DNA of 64,000 nt from Hyphomicrobium sp. (GCA_030148725.1 JASBSU010000025.1:44135-108134); one strand, 5' to 3'; counted from the first letter of the stretch, positions 40,623 through 49,994 are shown. The notes: generated by a model not told the origin, from the letters alone. Made by a program: numbers and translations.

Positions 40623-41651
40623 ATGGCAGAGCCTAAGGTTCTCGTGACCGGAGCTTCGGGCTTCATCGCCAAGCACACCATCGCGGAGTTGGTCCGGCAG
40701 GGTTATGCGGTGCGGGCGACGCTGCGGAACCTCGATCGCGCCGAAGAGGTGCGCAGGGCGGTCGGGAATGCCGGCGCCGTCGCGAGCGGGATCGAGTTCG
40801 TTCAGGCCGATCTTCTGTCGGATGCGGGTTGGGACGATGCCGTGGCCGGATGCACTTACGTGCAGCATGTGGCGTCGCCGTTCCCCCTTCAGCACGTCAA
40901 GGATGCGAACGAAATCATCCGGCCCGCCCGTGAAGGTGCGCTGCGGGTTTTGAAGGCCGCGACCAGAGCCAAGGTAAAGCGCGTCGTCCTGACATCGTCG
41001 GTCATCGCCGTCACGATGCCGTGGCCGGAGGCGCAGCCCGGGCATGTGTTCGACGAGAAGGATTGGACCAATCCCGAGCGGCCGGGCGCCACGCCCTATA
41101 CTCGTTCGAAGGCGCTCTCCGAGCGCGCCGCTTGGGACTATGTGAAAGAAACCCCCGGGGCGCCTGAGCTGGTGGCGGTCAATCCCGCATTCGTGCTGGG
41201 GCCGGCGCCTGACGGGGATCTTTCTACGTCGATGGAGGTCATCCGCGTGATGGGCTCGGGCGCCTACCCCCTGGCGCCGAAGGTCGCCTTTCCAGTCAGC
41301 GACGTTCGGGATGTGGCCGTCACGCACGCGCTCGCAATGACGACGCCGGACGCGGCTGGGGAGCGGTTCATCACGGCCAACGGCTTTCTGCGGCTGGTCG
41401 AGGTGGGGCGGATCGTGGCGCAGGCGCTGCCCGATCTCTCCCGTAAGGTTCCGCGGGGGGAGCTGCCAGACTTCGTGGTGCGAGGCCTGTCGCTGTTCGA
41501 TACCCGCCTCAAGGCCGTTCTGCCCGACCTGGCGTTTCCGCGGCCGGTGAGCAATGCCAAGACCCACCGAATACTGGGGCAGAACTTCCGCTCGCCGCAG
41601 GAGGCCGTAAAGGCCGCCGCCGCCAGCCTCAGGGCCTTGCAGATCATCTGA
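40623..41651 (+). CDS. NAD(P)-dependent extended SDR, dihydroflavonol-reductase-like (342 aa)
   Basis: Rossmann-fold oxidoreductase of the aldehyde/ketone reductase branch. The cofactor motif T-G-A-S-G-F-I-A-K-H is at residues 10-19, and the active-site Y-T-R-S-K lies near residue 160, preceded by L-T-S-S-V. ATG 40623 follows AGGGAGACG and removes nine non-conserved residues encoded from an upstream ATG. No close functional partner nearby; the substrate is unknown. The preceding gap of 196 bp shows no clear promoter. Confidence 0.85.
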   Translation: MAEPKVLVTGASGFIAKHTIAELVRQGYAVRATLRNLDRAEEVRRAVGNAGAVASGIEFVQADLLSDAGWDDAVAGCTYVQHVASPFPLQHVKDANEIIRPAREGALRVLKAATRAKVKRVVLTSSVIAVTMPWPEAQPGHVFDEKDWTNPERPGATPYTRSKALSERAAWDYVKETPGAPELVAVNPAFVLGPAPDGDLSTSMEVIRVMGSGAYPLAPKVAFPVSDVRDVAVTHALAMTTPDAAGERFITANGFLRLVEVGRIVAQALPDLSRKVPRGELPDFVVRGLSLFDTRLKAVLPDLAFPRPVSNAKTHRILGQNFRSPQEAVKAAAASLRALQII

Positions 41652-41788
41652 AACGGCCCTGTCAGGGCTGGCGCGTCGTCACGGCAGCGCCATTATGCCG
41701 GGCGCTATGCTATCTGTGCCGCGGTCTCGCAAGGCTGGAACAAAGCGAGACCCGCACCGACATACGTGCCAAGGATAACGAGCAGACC

Positions 41789-43222
41789 ATGACCATGCCG
41801 TTCGATCGATATTCGCGTGCCGTCGCCTTGTCCCTCGGGCTTCTCTTTACCGGTTGCGCATCGCTCGCCGCGACTGCGCAGGAACGCATCCCGCCGCCAA
41901 CGCGCGAGGCTGTCCAGTATTCCTATGCACCGATCGTCAAGCGCGCGACGCCGGCGGTGGTGAACGTCTATGTGCGCTCGAAAGTGCGCACGGCCGTTTC
42001 GCCGTTCGCGAACGATCCTTTCTTCCAGCGCTTCTTCGGCGGACGAGGCGGTTTCGGCTTGCCGCAGGAACGCATCCAACAGTCGCTCGGCTCAGGCGTC
42101 ATCATCAGCCCTGACGGCGTCATCGTGACGAACACACACGTCGTCAAAGGCGGAACCGACACTCAGATCCGCGTCGCGCTGTTCGACAAGCGCGAATACG
42201 ATGCTCGCATCATTGCGTCGGACGAGCGCTCCGATCTCGCGGTGCTGAAGATCGAGAAGGGCGGCAATGACTTTCCGTTCCTGAAGTTTGCCGACAGCGA
42301 TAAGCTGGAGGTCGGCGACATGGTGCTCGCCATCGGCAATCCGTTCGGTGTCGGTCAGACGGTGACGAGCGGCATCATTTCGGCGCTGGCGCGCACGGAG
42401 ATGGCGCAGTCGGATACGCAGGTGTTCCTGCAGACGGATGCTGCGATCAATCCCGGCAACTCCGGCGGCGCGCTCGTCGACATGAACGGCAACCTCGTCG
42501 GCATCAACACGATGATCTTTTCGCAGTCGGGCGGATCGGTGGGCATCGGATTTGCGATCCCCTCGAACCTCGTGCGCATCTATGCCGACAGCGCGGTTGC
42601 CGGTCGCAAGATCGAACGGCCCTGGCTCGGGGCACAGCTCGAGACGGTGGACCGCGACAAGGCGGCGATGCTGAAGCTCGATCGGGTTTCGGGCGCGGCG
42701 GTCATGCGGCTCACCAGCAACGGGCCGGCGGCCAAGGCGGGGTTGCTGCTCGGCGACGTGATCGTTGCCGTCGACAACTTCGAGGTCGGCGATTCACATT
42801 CGGTCCTTTATCGCCTGACGACACGCGGTGTCGGCAACACCAGCCGCATCGAGGTCATCCGCGAGGGCAAGCACGTGACGGTGGACGTGCCGCTGCTGCC
42901 GGCGCCGAAGCCCGGCAAGGATGACATCCGGAACTTGTCGGGCAACCATCCCTTCGATGGGGCGCGCGTCTCCAACATTCTTCCCAGCGTCGCCGACGAG
43001 TACAATCTCGACGAGACGGACGGCGTGGTAATCATCGCGGTCAAGACAGGTGGCGTTGCCTCCCGACTCGACTTCCAGCCGGGTGACATCATCCTGCAGA
43101 TCGGCCGGGACAAGATTACCGACGTCCTGATGCTGGATGAGATTACGCGTACGCCGCAGCGCATGTGGAGTATCACAATCAAGCGCGGCGGCCGGACGAT
43201 GAAGCTGCAAATGTCCGGCTGA
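41789..43222 (+). CDS. DegP/HtrA-family periplasmic serine protease (477 aa)
   Basis: Envelope quality-control protease. The signal peptide ends around residues 26-32, with a near-lipobox F-T-G-C before it. The catalytic triad is His117 (N-T-H-V-V), Asp149 (S-D-L-A-V-L) and Ser225 (G-N-S-G-G-A-L). Two PDZ domains follow (about residues 270-365 and 380-475). The length and order match the Do-like family. Followed after 28 bp by rarA, though the two are not functionally linked. Confidence 0.92.
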   Translation: MTMPFDRYSRAVALSLGLLFTGCASLAATAQERIPPPTREAVQYSYAPIVKRATPAVVNVYVRSKVRTAVSPFANDPFFQRFFGGRGGFGLPQERIQQSLGSGVIISPDGVIVTNTHVVKGGTDTQIRVALFDKREYDARIIASDERSDLAVLKIEKGGNDFPFLKFADSDKLEVGDMVLAIGNPFGVGQTVTSGIISALARTEMAQSDTQVFLQTDAAINPGNSGGALVDMNGNLVGINTMIFSQSGGSVGIGFAIPSNLVRIYADSAVAGRKIERPWLGAQLETVDRDKAAMLKLDRVSGAAVMRLTSNGPAAKAGLLLGDVIVAVDNFEVGDSHSVLYRLTTRGVGNTSRIEVIREGKHVTVDVPLLPAPKPGKDDIRNLSGNHPFDGARVSNILPSVADEYNLDETDGVVIIAVKTGGVASRLDFQPGDIILQIGRDKITDVLMLDEITRTPQRMWSITIKRGGRTMKLQMSG

Positions 43223-43250
43223 GCCGCAAACTTCGGATACGGGAATACCG

Positions 43251-44564
43251 GTGGCCACGCTTTTCGAAGCCGCAGGATTAGAGAAGGGGGCGCCGCGCCC
43301 CCTGCCGGACCGGCTGCGCCCGACGAAGCTTTCTGAGGTCGTTGGTCAGGATCATCTCGTCGGGCCGCAAGGTACGCTGACGCGTATGCTGAAGAGCGGA
43401 CGGTTGCCGAGCCTCATCCTATGGGGGCCGCCAGGCTCAGGCAAAACGACCGTGGCGCGATTGCTCGCGAATGAAACGCAGCTCGAATTCGAGCAGCTTT
43501 CAGCGATCTTTTCCGGCGTGCAGGATCTTCGAAAGGCGTTCGATCGGGCAAAGGCGCGTCGCGAGCAGGGCAAAGGCACGCTGCTGTTCATCGACGAGAT
43601 CCATCGCTTCAACCGTGCGCAGCAGGACAGCTTCCTGCCGCATATGGAGGATGGGACGATCACGCTCGTCGGGGCGACGACGGAGAACCCATCGTTCGAG
43701 CTCAACAGCGCCGTGCTGAGCCGCGCCGCGGTACTAGTTTTCAATCGCCTTGGTCCGGAGGCGATCGAGGATCTTCTGCAGCGCGCGGAGAAGGAAGAGA
43801 AGCGCAAGCTGCCGCTCGATGACGATGCGCGCGAAGCACTGATCGGGATGGCCGATGGCGACGGCCGCGCGTCGATCAACCTTGCCGACGAAGTGTTCGC
43901 AGCGGTTGCGCCCGGGCAGGCGCCGCTCGACCGCAATGCCCTCAGCGAGCTGGTGCAGAGGCGGGCGCCGCTCTACGACAAGTCGCGCGAGGGGCACTAC
44001 AACCTGATCAGCGCGCTGCACAAGTCGGTCCGCGGTTCCGACCCCGACGCGGCGCTCTACTACCTGGCGCGTATGCTGGATGGTGGCGAGGACCGGCTAT
44101 TCCTTGCCCGCCGCCTCGTCCGCATGGCGGTTGAGGACATCGGGCTCGCCGACCCGCAGGCGGTGGTACAAGCGCTGGCCGCCAAGGACACCTTCGATTT
44201 TCTCGGCAGTCCCGAGGGCGAGTTGGCCCTTGCGCAGGCGACCGTCTATCTGGCCACGGCACCCAAGTCGAACGCGGTCTACGTTGCCTACAAGGCCGCC
44301 ATGCGGGCCGCCAAGGTGCACGGGTCGCTTGCCCCCCCCAAGCACATCCTCAATGCGCCAACCAAGCTCATGGAAGACGAGGGTTACGGTGGCGGCTACG
44401 AATACGACCACGACGCCGAGGACGCTTTTTCGGGTCAGAACTACTTCCCCGAAGAATTCGACACACGGCCGCAGTATTACGATCCGCCGGAGCGCGGCTT
44501 TGAGCGCGAGATCAACAAGCGGCTCGCCTACTGGGCGGACCTCAGGGCCAAGAAGGGCCGCTGA
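43251..44564 (+). CDS. rarA: replication-associated recombination protein A (437 aa)
   Basis: AAA+ ATPase of the RarA/MgsA/WRNIP1 family that acts at stalled replication forks. Walker A is G-P-P-G-S-G-K-T-T near residue 60 and Walker B L-L-F-I-D-E-I-H-R-F-N-R near 117; A-T-T-E-N-P-S-F-E-L-N is the sensor 1 signature. The C-terminal tetramerisation region (from ~residue 260) is complete. The start is a GTG at 43251. Confidence 0.95.
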   Translation: MATLFEAAGLEKGAPRPLPDRLRPTKLSEVVGQDHLVGPQGTLTRMLKSGRLPSLILWGPPGSGKTTVARLLANETQLEFEQLSAIFSGVQDLRKAFDRAKARREQGKGTLLFIDEIHRFNRAQQDSFLPHMEDGTITLVGATTENPSFELNSAVLSRAAVLVFNRLGPEAIEDLLQRAEKEEKRKLPLDDDAREALIGMADGDGRASINLADEVFAAVAPGQAPLDRNALSELVQRRAPLYDKSREGHYNLISALHKSVRGSDPDAALYYLARMLDGGEDRLFLARRLVRMAVEDIGLADPQAVVQALAAKDTFDFLGSPEGELALAQATVYLATAPKSNAVYVAYKAAMRAAKVHGSLAPPKHILNAPTKLMEDEGYGGGYEYDHDAEDAFSGQNYFPEEFDTRPQYYDPPERGFEREINKRLAYWADLRAKKGR

Positions 44565-44641
44565 CTGGACGGGGTGGCTCGGGAGCGGGTCGTTGCCTAT
44601 ACTGCGGCGGCTCGGTGGGTGCAGGTACGGGGAGTGAACTG

Positions 44642-45187
44642 ATGGTTCAATTCGTCGATCTATGGCGCGGACACCCGATCAACGAGTCCGTGACGGCGCC
44701 GTGCATTGCCCCGCATGACCTCACCAACATGGAAGGCAAGCTCGTCCACATGGGCATGCCGGTATTTTCGAACCAGTGCGCGATCCGCATGGGGGTCTCG
44801 CTGCGCCGTGCTGGGGTGGTGGACGGGCAGATCGGCGGATGCGCAGCTTGCGCAGTGCACCCGCGCTCTGAGATGCATTTCATCAACGCGAGCCAGCTCG
44901 CCAACGCTATCAACAACGCGCGCCTGCCGGGTGTCGCTCCGGTCGAGCGCATCATCGGTGCGGACGCCGAGAAGTACTATCCGAAGCTGTTCGGGCGCAC
45001 CGGGATCATCTATTTCCAGGACTACTGGAAGCGCAGCTCGGACACTGGGCGTCCGACCGGAGACCACATCGACGTGTGGAACGGCTATCGCTCATCGGCG
45101 AAGTGGCTGCTCGAGTGGTTCTCATGGATGGGCTACTACTCGAACTACGCCAACGCCGGCGAAATCTGGTTCTGGGAAGTGAAGTAA
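44642..45187 (+). CDS. Tae4-type peptidoglycan amidase, orphan (181 aa)
   Basis: Predicted NlpC/P60-like amidase of the type VI effector family Tae4, which cuts the gamma-D-Glu-mDAP bond of peptidoglycan. Visible signatures: N-Q-C-A-I-R-M with the candidate catalytic Cys46, and G-D-H-I-D-V-W-N-G with the candidate catalytic His142; both match the family pattern N-x-C-x-I-R-M and G-H-[VI]-x-L/V-W-N-G. A further C-x-x-C pair (Cys67, Cys70) could form a disulphide. There is no signal peptide, as expected for an injected effector, but no secretion genes are in the window. ATG 44642 follows GGGGAG; an upstream GTG/ATG in frame is less well placed. A two-helix membrane protein gene follows after 25 bp. 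Confidence 0.8.
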   Translation: MVQFVDLWRGHPINESVTAPCIAPHDLTNMEGKLVHMGMPVFSNQCAIRMGVSLRRAGVVDGQIGGCAACAVHPRSEMHFINASQLANAINNARLPGVAPVERIIGADAEKYYPKLFGRTGIIYFQDYWKRSSDTGRPTGDHIDVWNGYRSSAKWLLEWFSWMGYYSNYANAGEIWFWEVK

Positions 45188-45212
45188 GCGCAGTCGCGCG
45201 CTGGGGGACATG

Positions 45213-45449
45213 ATGCGCTACGTGATTGCCATCGTATTTGCGCTGATCGGCGGGTCGCTGGCGGCAGTCTTCGCCGGGTCGTCGGTTGCGGACTGGGTGG
45301 TCGCGCATCAGTCGTTCGACAGCTCGGACGACGCCGAGAACCTACACATGCTTACCTATATTGGCAGCTTGGTCGCGGGCCTGATCATCGGGTGGCTGGT
45401 GGGCTGGATCATCGGCGGCTCCGGCGGATCGAGCAAGCCGACGGCGTAA
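45213..45449 (+). CDS. two-helix small membrane protein next to the Tae4-like gene (78 aa)
   Basis: Two hydrophobic helices (residues ~2-25 and ~46-68) flank an acidic loop with S-D-D-A-E-N; the second helix is Gly-rich and the protein ends in a Gly/Ser tail. The second of two adjacent ATG codons (45213) has the better spacing from GGGGGA. Starts 25 bp after the amidase stop and probably shares its transcript. I do not recognise the family. It could be an immunity or accessory protein for the amidase, but known Tai4 immunity proteins are soluble periplasmic dimers, so this is only a possibility. Convergent lactate permease gene ends 6 bp away. Confidence 0.6.
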   Translation: MRYVIAIVFALIGGSLAAVFAGSSVADWVVAHQSFDSSDDAENLHMLTYIGSLVAGLIIGWLVGWIIGGSGGSSKPTA

Positions 45450-45455
45450 AGCGGC

Positions 45456-47099
45456 TTAAGGCGCGAGCAGCGTCAGCGGCCACAGGTAAGCCTGGCCGAG
45501 CACCAGCAGTCCGACCAGCACAGCCAGCGCAATCGAGTGGAAGGCGACGAAACGCAGGATCGTGCCTTCGTGGCCGTACCAGCGCGTCGCCGTCGAAGCC
45601 ACGACGATCGATTGCGCATCCAGCATCTTGCCCATCACGCCGCCGGAGCTGTTGGCGGCTGCCATCAGGACAGGGTTGAGGCCGAGCTGCTCGGCGGTCA
45701 CGCGCTGCAGTCCGCCGAATAATACGTTCGAAGATGTGTCGGAGCCGGTGAGCGTGACGCCGAGCCAGCCGATCAACGTTCCAAACAGCGGATAGAGCGG
45801 CCCTGTTGCCGCGAACGCGAGGCCGAGGGTGGCGTCGGTGCCGGCGTAGCGCGTGACGAAGCCGATGGCGAGCATGCAGGAGATCGTCAGCAGCGAGAAG
45901 CGGACGAGGTAGAGCGTGTGCGCGTACGCCCGCGCCAGGCCGCGGACGCCGTAGCCGAGCAGCAGGCCGGCCAGGAGTGCGGACAGAAGGATGCCGGTGC
46001 CGGTCGCCGACAGGATGTTGAAGTTGAAGATCGCCGGCTCGATGCGCGGCGTTGCCACAACCGGTGGCACCTTCAGAACGAGGTCGTTCAGGCCGGGGAC
46101 GGGCAGCTTCAGGGCGAATAGGCCATCGAGCAAAGCGCGGATCTGCGGCGTGCCCCACATGAACACGAACAGCGAGAGGATCACCCAAGGCATCCACGCC
46201 CTGCGGACGGTTTGGGGTGTGTCGGCGGACGCTGCTACGGCGTCGAAGCTGCTGCCGTGCGGCTCGCCGTCAACGCGGGTCATCGGCACCCTCGGGCGCC
46301 ACACCCGGAGAAACAGCGCCAGCGATGCCATCGAGACTACGGCGGCGACGATGTCGACGAGCCAAGGGCCGTGGAAGTTCGAGACGAGGTATTGCGGGAT
46401 CGCGAAGGTCACGCCCGCAACGAGAATGGGCGGCCAAACCTCGATCATGCGCCGCCAGCCGACGAATGCCGTGACGAGCCAGAACGGGACCAGCACCGAA
46501 AAGAACGGAAGCTGTCGGCCGACCATGCCGGAGAGTTCGTAAAGGTCGAGGCCCGTCACTGCAGCGAGGGCGATGATCGGCGTGCCGAGGGCGCCGAATG
46601 CGACGGGAGCGGTATTGGCAATGAGGGAAAGTCCGGAGGCCGCGAGCGGGGTAAAGCCTAGGCCGATCAGCATGGCGGCGGTGACGGCAACGGGCGTGCC
46701 GAATCCGGCTGCGCCCTCGAAAAACGCGCCGAGCGAAAAGGCGATGAAGAGGAGCTGCAGCCGCTTGTCGTCGCTGATCGACGCGATGGATCGCTGCAGC
46801 ACCGCAAAGTCGCCTTTGGTGCTGGTGAGCTGATAGAGGAAGATGACGTTGAGGATGATCCAGCCGATGGGTAGCAGGCCGAAGGCAGCCCCATAGGCAG
46901 CGGCAAGGGCTGCCATCTGAGGCGGCATGCCGTAGGCAAAGACAGCCACGGCCAGCGCCGTCAGGAGGCCGAGGATCGCTGCTAGGTGGGCCCGAACCTC
47001 GAAGATGCCGATGCTGCCCAGCAGCACTACGATCGGGAGGGCGGCGACGGCCGTCGAGATGGCCATGCTGGAGAAGGGGTCGTAGACCTGCGACCACAT
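45456..47099 (-). CDS. L-lactate permease (LctP family, 547 aa)
   Basis: Inner-membrane lactate/glycolate importer with about 12-14 predicted helices. Family signatures are G-A-F-F-E-G-A-A-G-F-G-T-P-V-A near residue 125 and F-G-A-L-G-T-P-I near 167, plus the conserved G-W-L-G-V-T-L-T-G-S-D-T-S-S-N motif near residue 445. The length is normal for LctP. It reads towards the small membrane protein gene, with only 6 bp between stops. Divergent from the RluA gene; no lactate dehydrogenase or LldR gene is nearby. Confidence 0.92.
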   Translation of the reverse strand: MWSQVYDPFSSMAISTAVAALPIVVLLGSIGIFEVRAHLAAILGLLTALAVAVFAYGMPPQMAALAAAYGAAFGLLPIGWIILNVIFLYQLTSTKGDFAVLQRSIASISDDKRLQLLFIAFSLGAFFEGAAGFGTPVAVTAAMLIGLGFTPLAASGLSLIANTAPVAFGALGTPIIALAAVTGLDLYELSGMVGRQLPFFSVLVPFWLVTAFVGWRRMIEVWPPILVAGVTFAIPQYLVSNFHGPWLVDIVAAVVSMASLALFLRVWRPRVPMTRVDGEPHGSSFDAVAASADTPQTVRRAWMPWVILSLFVFMWGTPQIRALLDGLFALKLPVPGLNDLVLKVPPVVATPRIEPAIFNFNILSATGTGILLSALLAGLLLGYGVRGLARAYAHTLYLVRFSLLTISCMLAIGFVTRYAGTDATLGLAFAATGPLYPLFGTLIGWLGVTLTGSDTSSNVLFGGLQRVTAEQLGLNPVLMAAANSSGGVMGKMLDAQSIVVASTATRWYGHEGTILRFVAFHSIALAVLVGLLVLGQAYLWPLTLLAP

Positions 47100-47343
47100 C
47101 GGATGCGTTCCCCCGAAGCGCTTTGGCCGGAAGGTAGGCGCTCGGACCGATCCAGGTCAAACCTCGTCAACCAAGTATGAGCATGGTGGGCAAGTTCGAG
47201 CGGCCAGTGGCCGGTTGCTGGTCCCAAGGGCATGCGCTGGGCTATGGTTTGGGCTCGCGAAGGCTGGACATCGGCGGTCTCGCGGCCTAGGCCATCGCGC
47301 ATGCGGATGGGCCATGCGGGCGATCTCCGCAACAGGGAAAACC

Positions 47344-48348
47344 ATGAGCGATCGCGTTGAAACCATCGAAGTGAAATCGGGCGAGGCGGACATGCGCCTC
47401 GACCGTTGGTTCCGCGTGCATTTTCCCGAAGTCGGCTACTCGTACCTGCAGAAGCTGCTGCGCACGGGGCAGGTGCGCGTCAACAGCCGCCGCGCCGAGG
47501 CGAACACCCGGCTCGAGGCGGGGGCTCAGATCCGCGTGCCGGCCGTCGTGAGAGCGGCTCCTAAGGCGGCCACCGCGACGGGACTGAAGCCGAAGATGGG
47601 TGTCTCGAAGGCCGACTGGGATCGCATCGAGAAGATGATCCTGTTCGAGGATGAGCACGTGGTGGTGCTCAACAAGCCGTTCGGACTAGCCGTGCAGGGT
47701 GGATCGGGCACCAAGAAGCACATCGACGGAATGCTGGCCGGGATGGCGGAACGCTTCGGAGGCGAGCGCCCGAGGCTCGTTCACCGTCTCGACCGCGACA
47801 CGACAGGCGTGCTGCTCGTCGCCAAGCATCGCGATGCGGCGGCGAAGCTCGGGCGCGTGTTCCAAACGCGCTCGGCCGCCAAGACATATTGGGCGCTTGT
47901 GAAGGGCGTTCCGAAGCCGCACCAGGGCAAGATCGAGGCCGCTCTTGTCAAGGCGCCGGGCCCGGACGGCGACCGCGTGCGCAAGGCTCTGCCCGGTGAG
48001 CAGGTAGAGGCGATGCACGCGACGACGCATTATTCGGTCGTCGATCGGCTCGCGAACAAGGCTGCATGGGTTTCGCTGAAGCCCGTCACAGGACGCCAGC
48101 ATCAGCTGCGCGCGCACATGGAGATGATCGGGCATCCAATCTGCGGCGACAACAAGTATGGCGGCGATGAAAACCTGCCCGCCGAGCAGATGGAAAACAA
48201 GCTGCACCTGCATGCGCGACGCCTCGTGCTGCCGCATCCCTTCACGGGCGGCAAGCTCGACGTCACCGCGCCGCTGCCGGAGCACATGCTCAAGACGTGG
48301 AACATTTTGGGCCTCGACGCAGAGCGGTACGATGAGGACAAGTCATGA
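47344..48348 (+). CDS. RluA-family 23S rRNA pseudouridine synthase (334 aa)
   Basis: Isomerises uridines in 23S rRNA, probably RluC-type. An S4 RNA-binding domain lies at residues ~16-65 (M-R-L-D-R-W-F-R and K-L-L-R-T-G-Q-V-R-V-N). The catalytic Asp is in H-R-L-D-R-D-T-T-G near residue 146. ATG 47344 starts the conserved region; the frame is open upstream to 47215 but that part is not conserved. Overlaps the HAD gene by four bases (ATGA), the first of three coupled genes. Confidence 0.9.
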   Translation: MSDRVETIEVKSGEADMRLDRWFRVHFPEVGYSYLQKLLRTGQVRVNSRRAEANTRLEAGAQIRVPAVVRAAPKAATATGLKPKMGVSKADWDRIEKMILFEDEHVVVLNKPFGLAVQGGSGTKKHIDGMLAGMAERFGGERPRLVHRLDRDTTGVLLVAKHRDAAAKLGRVFQTRSAAKTYWALVKGVPKPHQGKIEAALVKAPGPDGDRVRKALPGEQVEAMHATTHYSVVDRLANKAAWVSLKPVTGRQHQLRAHMEMIGHPICGDNKYGGDENLPAEQMENKLHLHARRLVLPHPFTGGKLDVTAPLPEHMLKTWNILGLDAERYDEDKS

Positions 48349-49025
48349 AGCTGATCGTCCTCGATTGTGATGGCACGCTGGTCGATAGCCAGAACGGCAT
48401 TTGCGAGGCGATGGTCTACGCGTTCCAGGGTTTCGGTCTAACGCCGCCGCCGCGCGAGGCGACGCTATCGATCGTCGGTCTTTCGCTCCCCGAGGCGATC
48501 CTGGCGCTGGCGCCGGAAGCGGACGCCGATCTGCGTGCCAAGATGGTGGCGCGATACAAATCCGCGTTCCTGGAAATTCGTCGCGAGCCTGATCTCCACG
48601 AGCCGCTGTTCGAGGGCATTGCCGCGGCGATCGAAGCGTTCGGGCGTCGCGACGACGTGGTGCTCGGCATCGCGACAGGGAAATCGCGGCGGGGCGTCGA
48701 CCGCCTGTTCGCACGCGAGGGCTGGCTGCAGCATTTCGCGACTGTCCAGACGGCGGATGACCATCCGTCCAAACCGCATCCGGCAATGCTGATGGCAGCG
48801 ATGGCGGAGACGGGCATTCCGCCGGAGAAGACGGTCATGGTCGGCGACACGACCTTCGACATGGCGATGGCGCTGGCGGCCGGCGCCGGCGCGCTGGGTG
48901 TCGGCTGGGGCTATCATACTGTCGAGGAACTGCGCCAAGCGGGCGCGCATTTGGTGATCGGCGCGAGCCACGGGCTTGCTGAAGAGATCGATGCATTCTT
49001 CGCGCAGCGGGAGAAGGCAGCATGA
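48345..49025 (+). CDS. HAD-family phosphatase (226 aa)
   Basis: Phosphoglycolate phosphatase-like HAD hydrolase. The nucleophile motif is L-D-C-D-G-T-L-V-D-S (residues 5-14), the Thr/Lys region lies near 108 and 140, and V-G-D-T-T-F-D-M near 165 is motif IV. The cap domain is the C1 type. Overlaps the RluA gene by four bases and the ATP12 gene by four bases, so all three are translated together. The natural substrate is unknown. Confidence 0.88.
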   Translation: MKLIVLDCDGTLVDSQNGICEAMVYAFQGFGLTPPPREATLSIVGLSLPEAILALAPEADADLRAKMVARYKSAFLEIRREPDLHEPLFEGIAAAIEAFGRRDDVVLGIATGKSRRGVDRLFAREGWLQHFATVQTADDHPSKPHPAMLMAAMAETGIPPEKTVMVGDTTFDMAMALAAGAGALGVGWGYHTVEELRQAGAHLVIGASHGLAEEIDAFFAQREKAA

Positions 49026-49786
49026 GCGAAAGCGAGGATGGCCCGGAGCGAAAATTGCCCGGTAAGGAGAGGTTGGCGCCCGCTCTACCGAAGCGCTTTT
49101 ATTCGGAGGTGTCTGTGGGTGAGGGGCCCGATGGCTTCCAGATCCTGCTCGACGGCCGTCCCGTGCGCACGCCGAGGAAACTGCTGCTAACTGTGCCGAC
49201 GCGGGCCTTGGCAGATGCGATCGCAGAAGAGTGGGCGGCGCAGACCGAGCGCATCGACCCGTCGTCCATGCCGCTGTCTAAGCTCGCCATTACCGCCATC
49301 GACGCGGTGGCTGGTGCCGTATCGGAGGTGGCACACGACATCGTCCGCTTCGCCGGCAGCGATCTCCTCTGCTATCGGGCGGAGGCGCCGGCGGGTCTCG
49401 CCGAGCTGCAAGGCAAGACCTGGGACCCGGTGTTGAGTTGGATCGAGGCCGAGACCGGCGCACGGTTTCTGCTCGCGGAAGGCGTGATGCCCGTTACGCA
49501 GAACCGTTACGCGCTGGAGCGCGTGGGCGACCTCGTCGCGCCCTACAACGCCATGCAGCTTTCCGCTTTGCATGTGATGACGACGCTGACAGGATCGGCG
49601 TTTCTCGCGCTGGCCGTCGCCAAGGCGGAGCTTTCCGCCGAGGAGGCCTGGGCGGCGGCGCACGTCGATGAGGATTGGCAGATCGCGCGCTGGGGCGTCG
49701 ATGTCGAAGCCGCGGAGCGGCGGCGGCGACGTCATGCGGAGATGCAAGCTGCTGCGCGGTTTCTGAAGCTGCTCGAAGCTCGTTAG
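49022..49786 (+). CDS. ATP12-family F1-ATPase assembly chaperone (254 aa)
   Basis: Homologue of mitochondrial ATP12, which chaperones the F1 alpha subunit, common in alphaproteobacteria. Recognisable segments: K-R-F-Y-S-E-V-S-V near residue 20, L-D-G-R-P-V-R-T-P-R-K near 37, E-W-A-A-Q near 65, and D-L-L-C-Y-R-A near 114. The length is typical. It overlaps the HAD gene (ATGA), an association often seen in this class. About 130 bp without features follow. Confidence 0.9.
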   Translation: MSESEDGPERKLPGKERLAPALPKRFYSEVSVGEGPDGFQILLDGRPVRTPRKLLLTVPTRALADAIAEEWAAQTERIDPSSMPLSKLAITAIDAVAGAVSEVAHDIVRFAGSDLLCYRAEAPAGLAELQGKTWDPVLSWIEAETGARFLLAEGVMPVTQNRYALERVGDLVAPYNAMQLSALHVMTTLTGSAFLALAVAKAELSAEEAWAAAHVDEDWQIARWGVDVEAAERRRRRHAEMQAAARFLKLLEAR

Positions 49787-49916
49787 AGCCCTGCGCCCGT
49801 AAAGCCTCGGCTAAAGTCGCAGGCAGAACAGGCTTTGATGTTCCTTCAGGAACAGATGAAGACGAGTGTGGCGCGTAAGGTCATGGCCAATTGCGGTATG
49901 GCCTAGGGAGCGCCTA

Positions 49917-49994
49917 ATGCTCAGCATGTTCGACCTGGCGATCCTTGTGGTCGTCATCGCGGCGGTGCCTTTTTTGATAAGGGCGGGCCGATGA
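49917..49994 (+). CDS. 25-residue single-helix membrane peptide
   Basis: ATG preceded by GGGAG with 6-bp spacing. The product, M-L-S-M-F-D-L then a hydrophobic helix ending in L-I-R-A-G-R, is one membrane span with basic residues on the cytoplasmic side. Its TGA overlaps the next gene's ATG (ATGA at 49991), which supports translation. I do not know the family. It is the first of a run of three small membrane genes. Confidence 0.5.
   Translation: MLSMFDLAILVVVIAAVPFLIRAGR

Noticed and set aside
44565..47100. Type VI secretion structural genes around the Tae4-like gene
   Set aside because: The neighbours are rarA, a two-helix protein and a lactate permease; nothing resembles Hcp, VgrG, TssB/C or ClpV.
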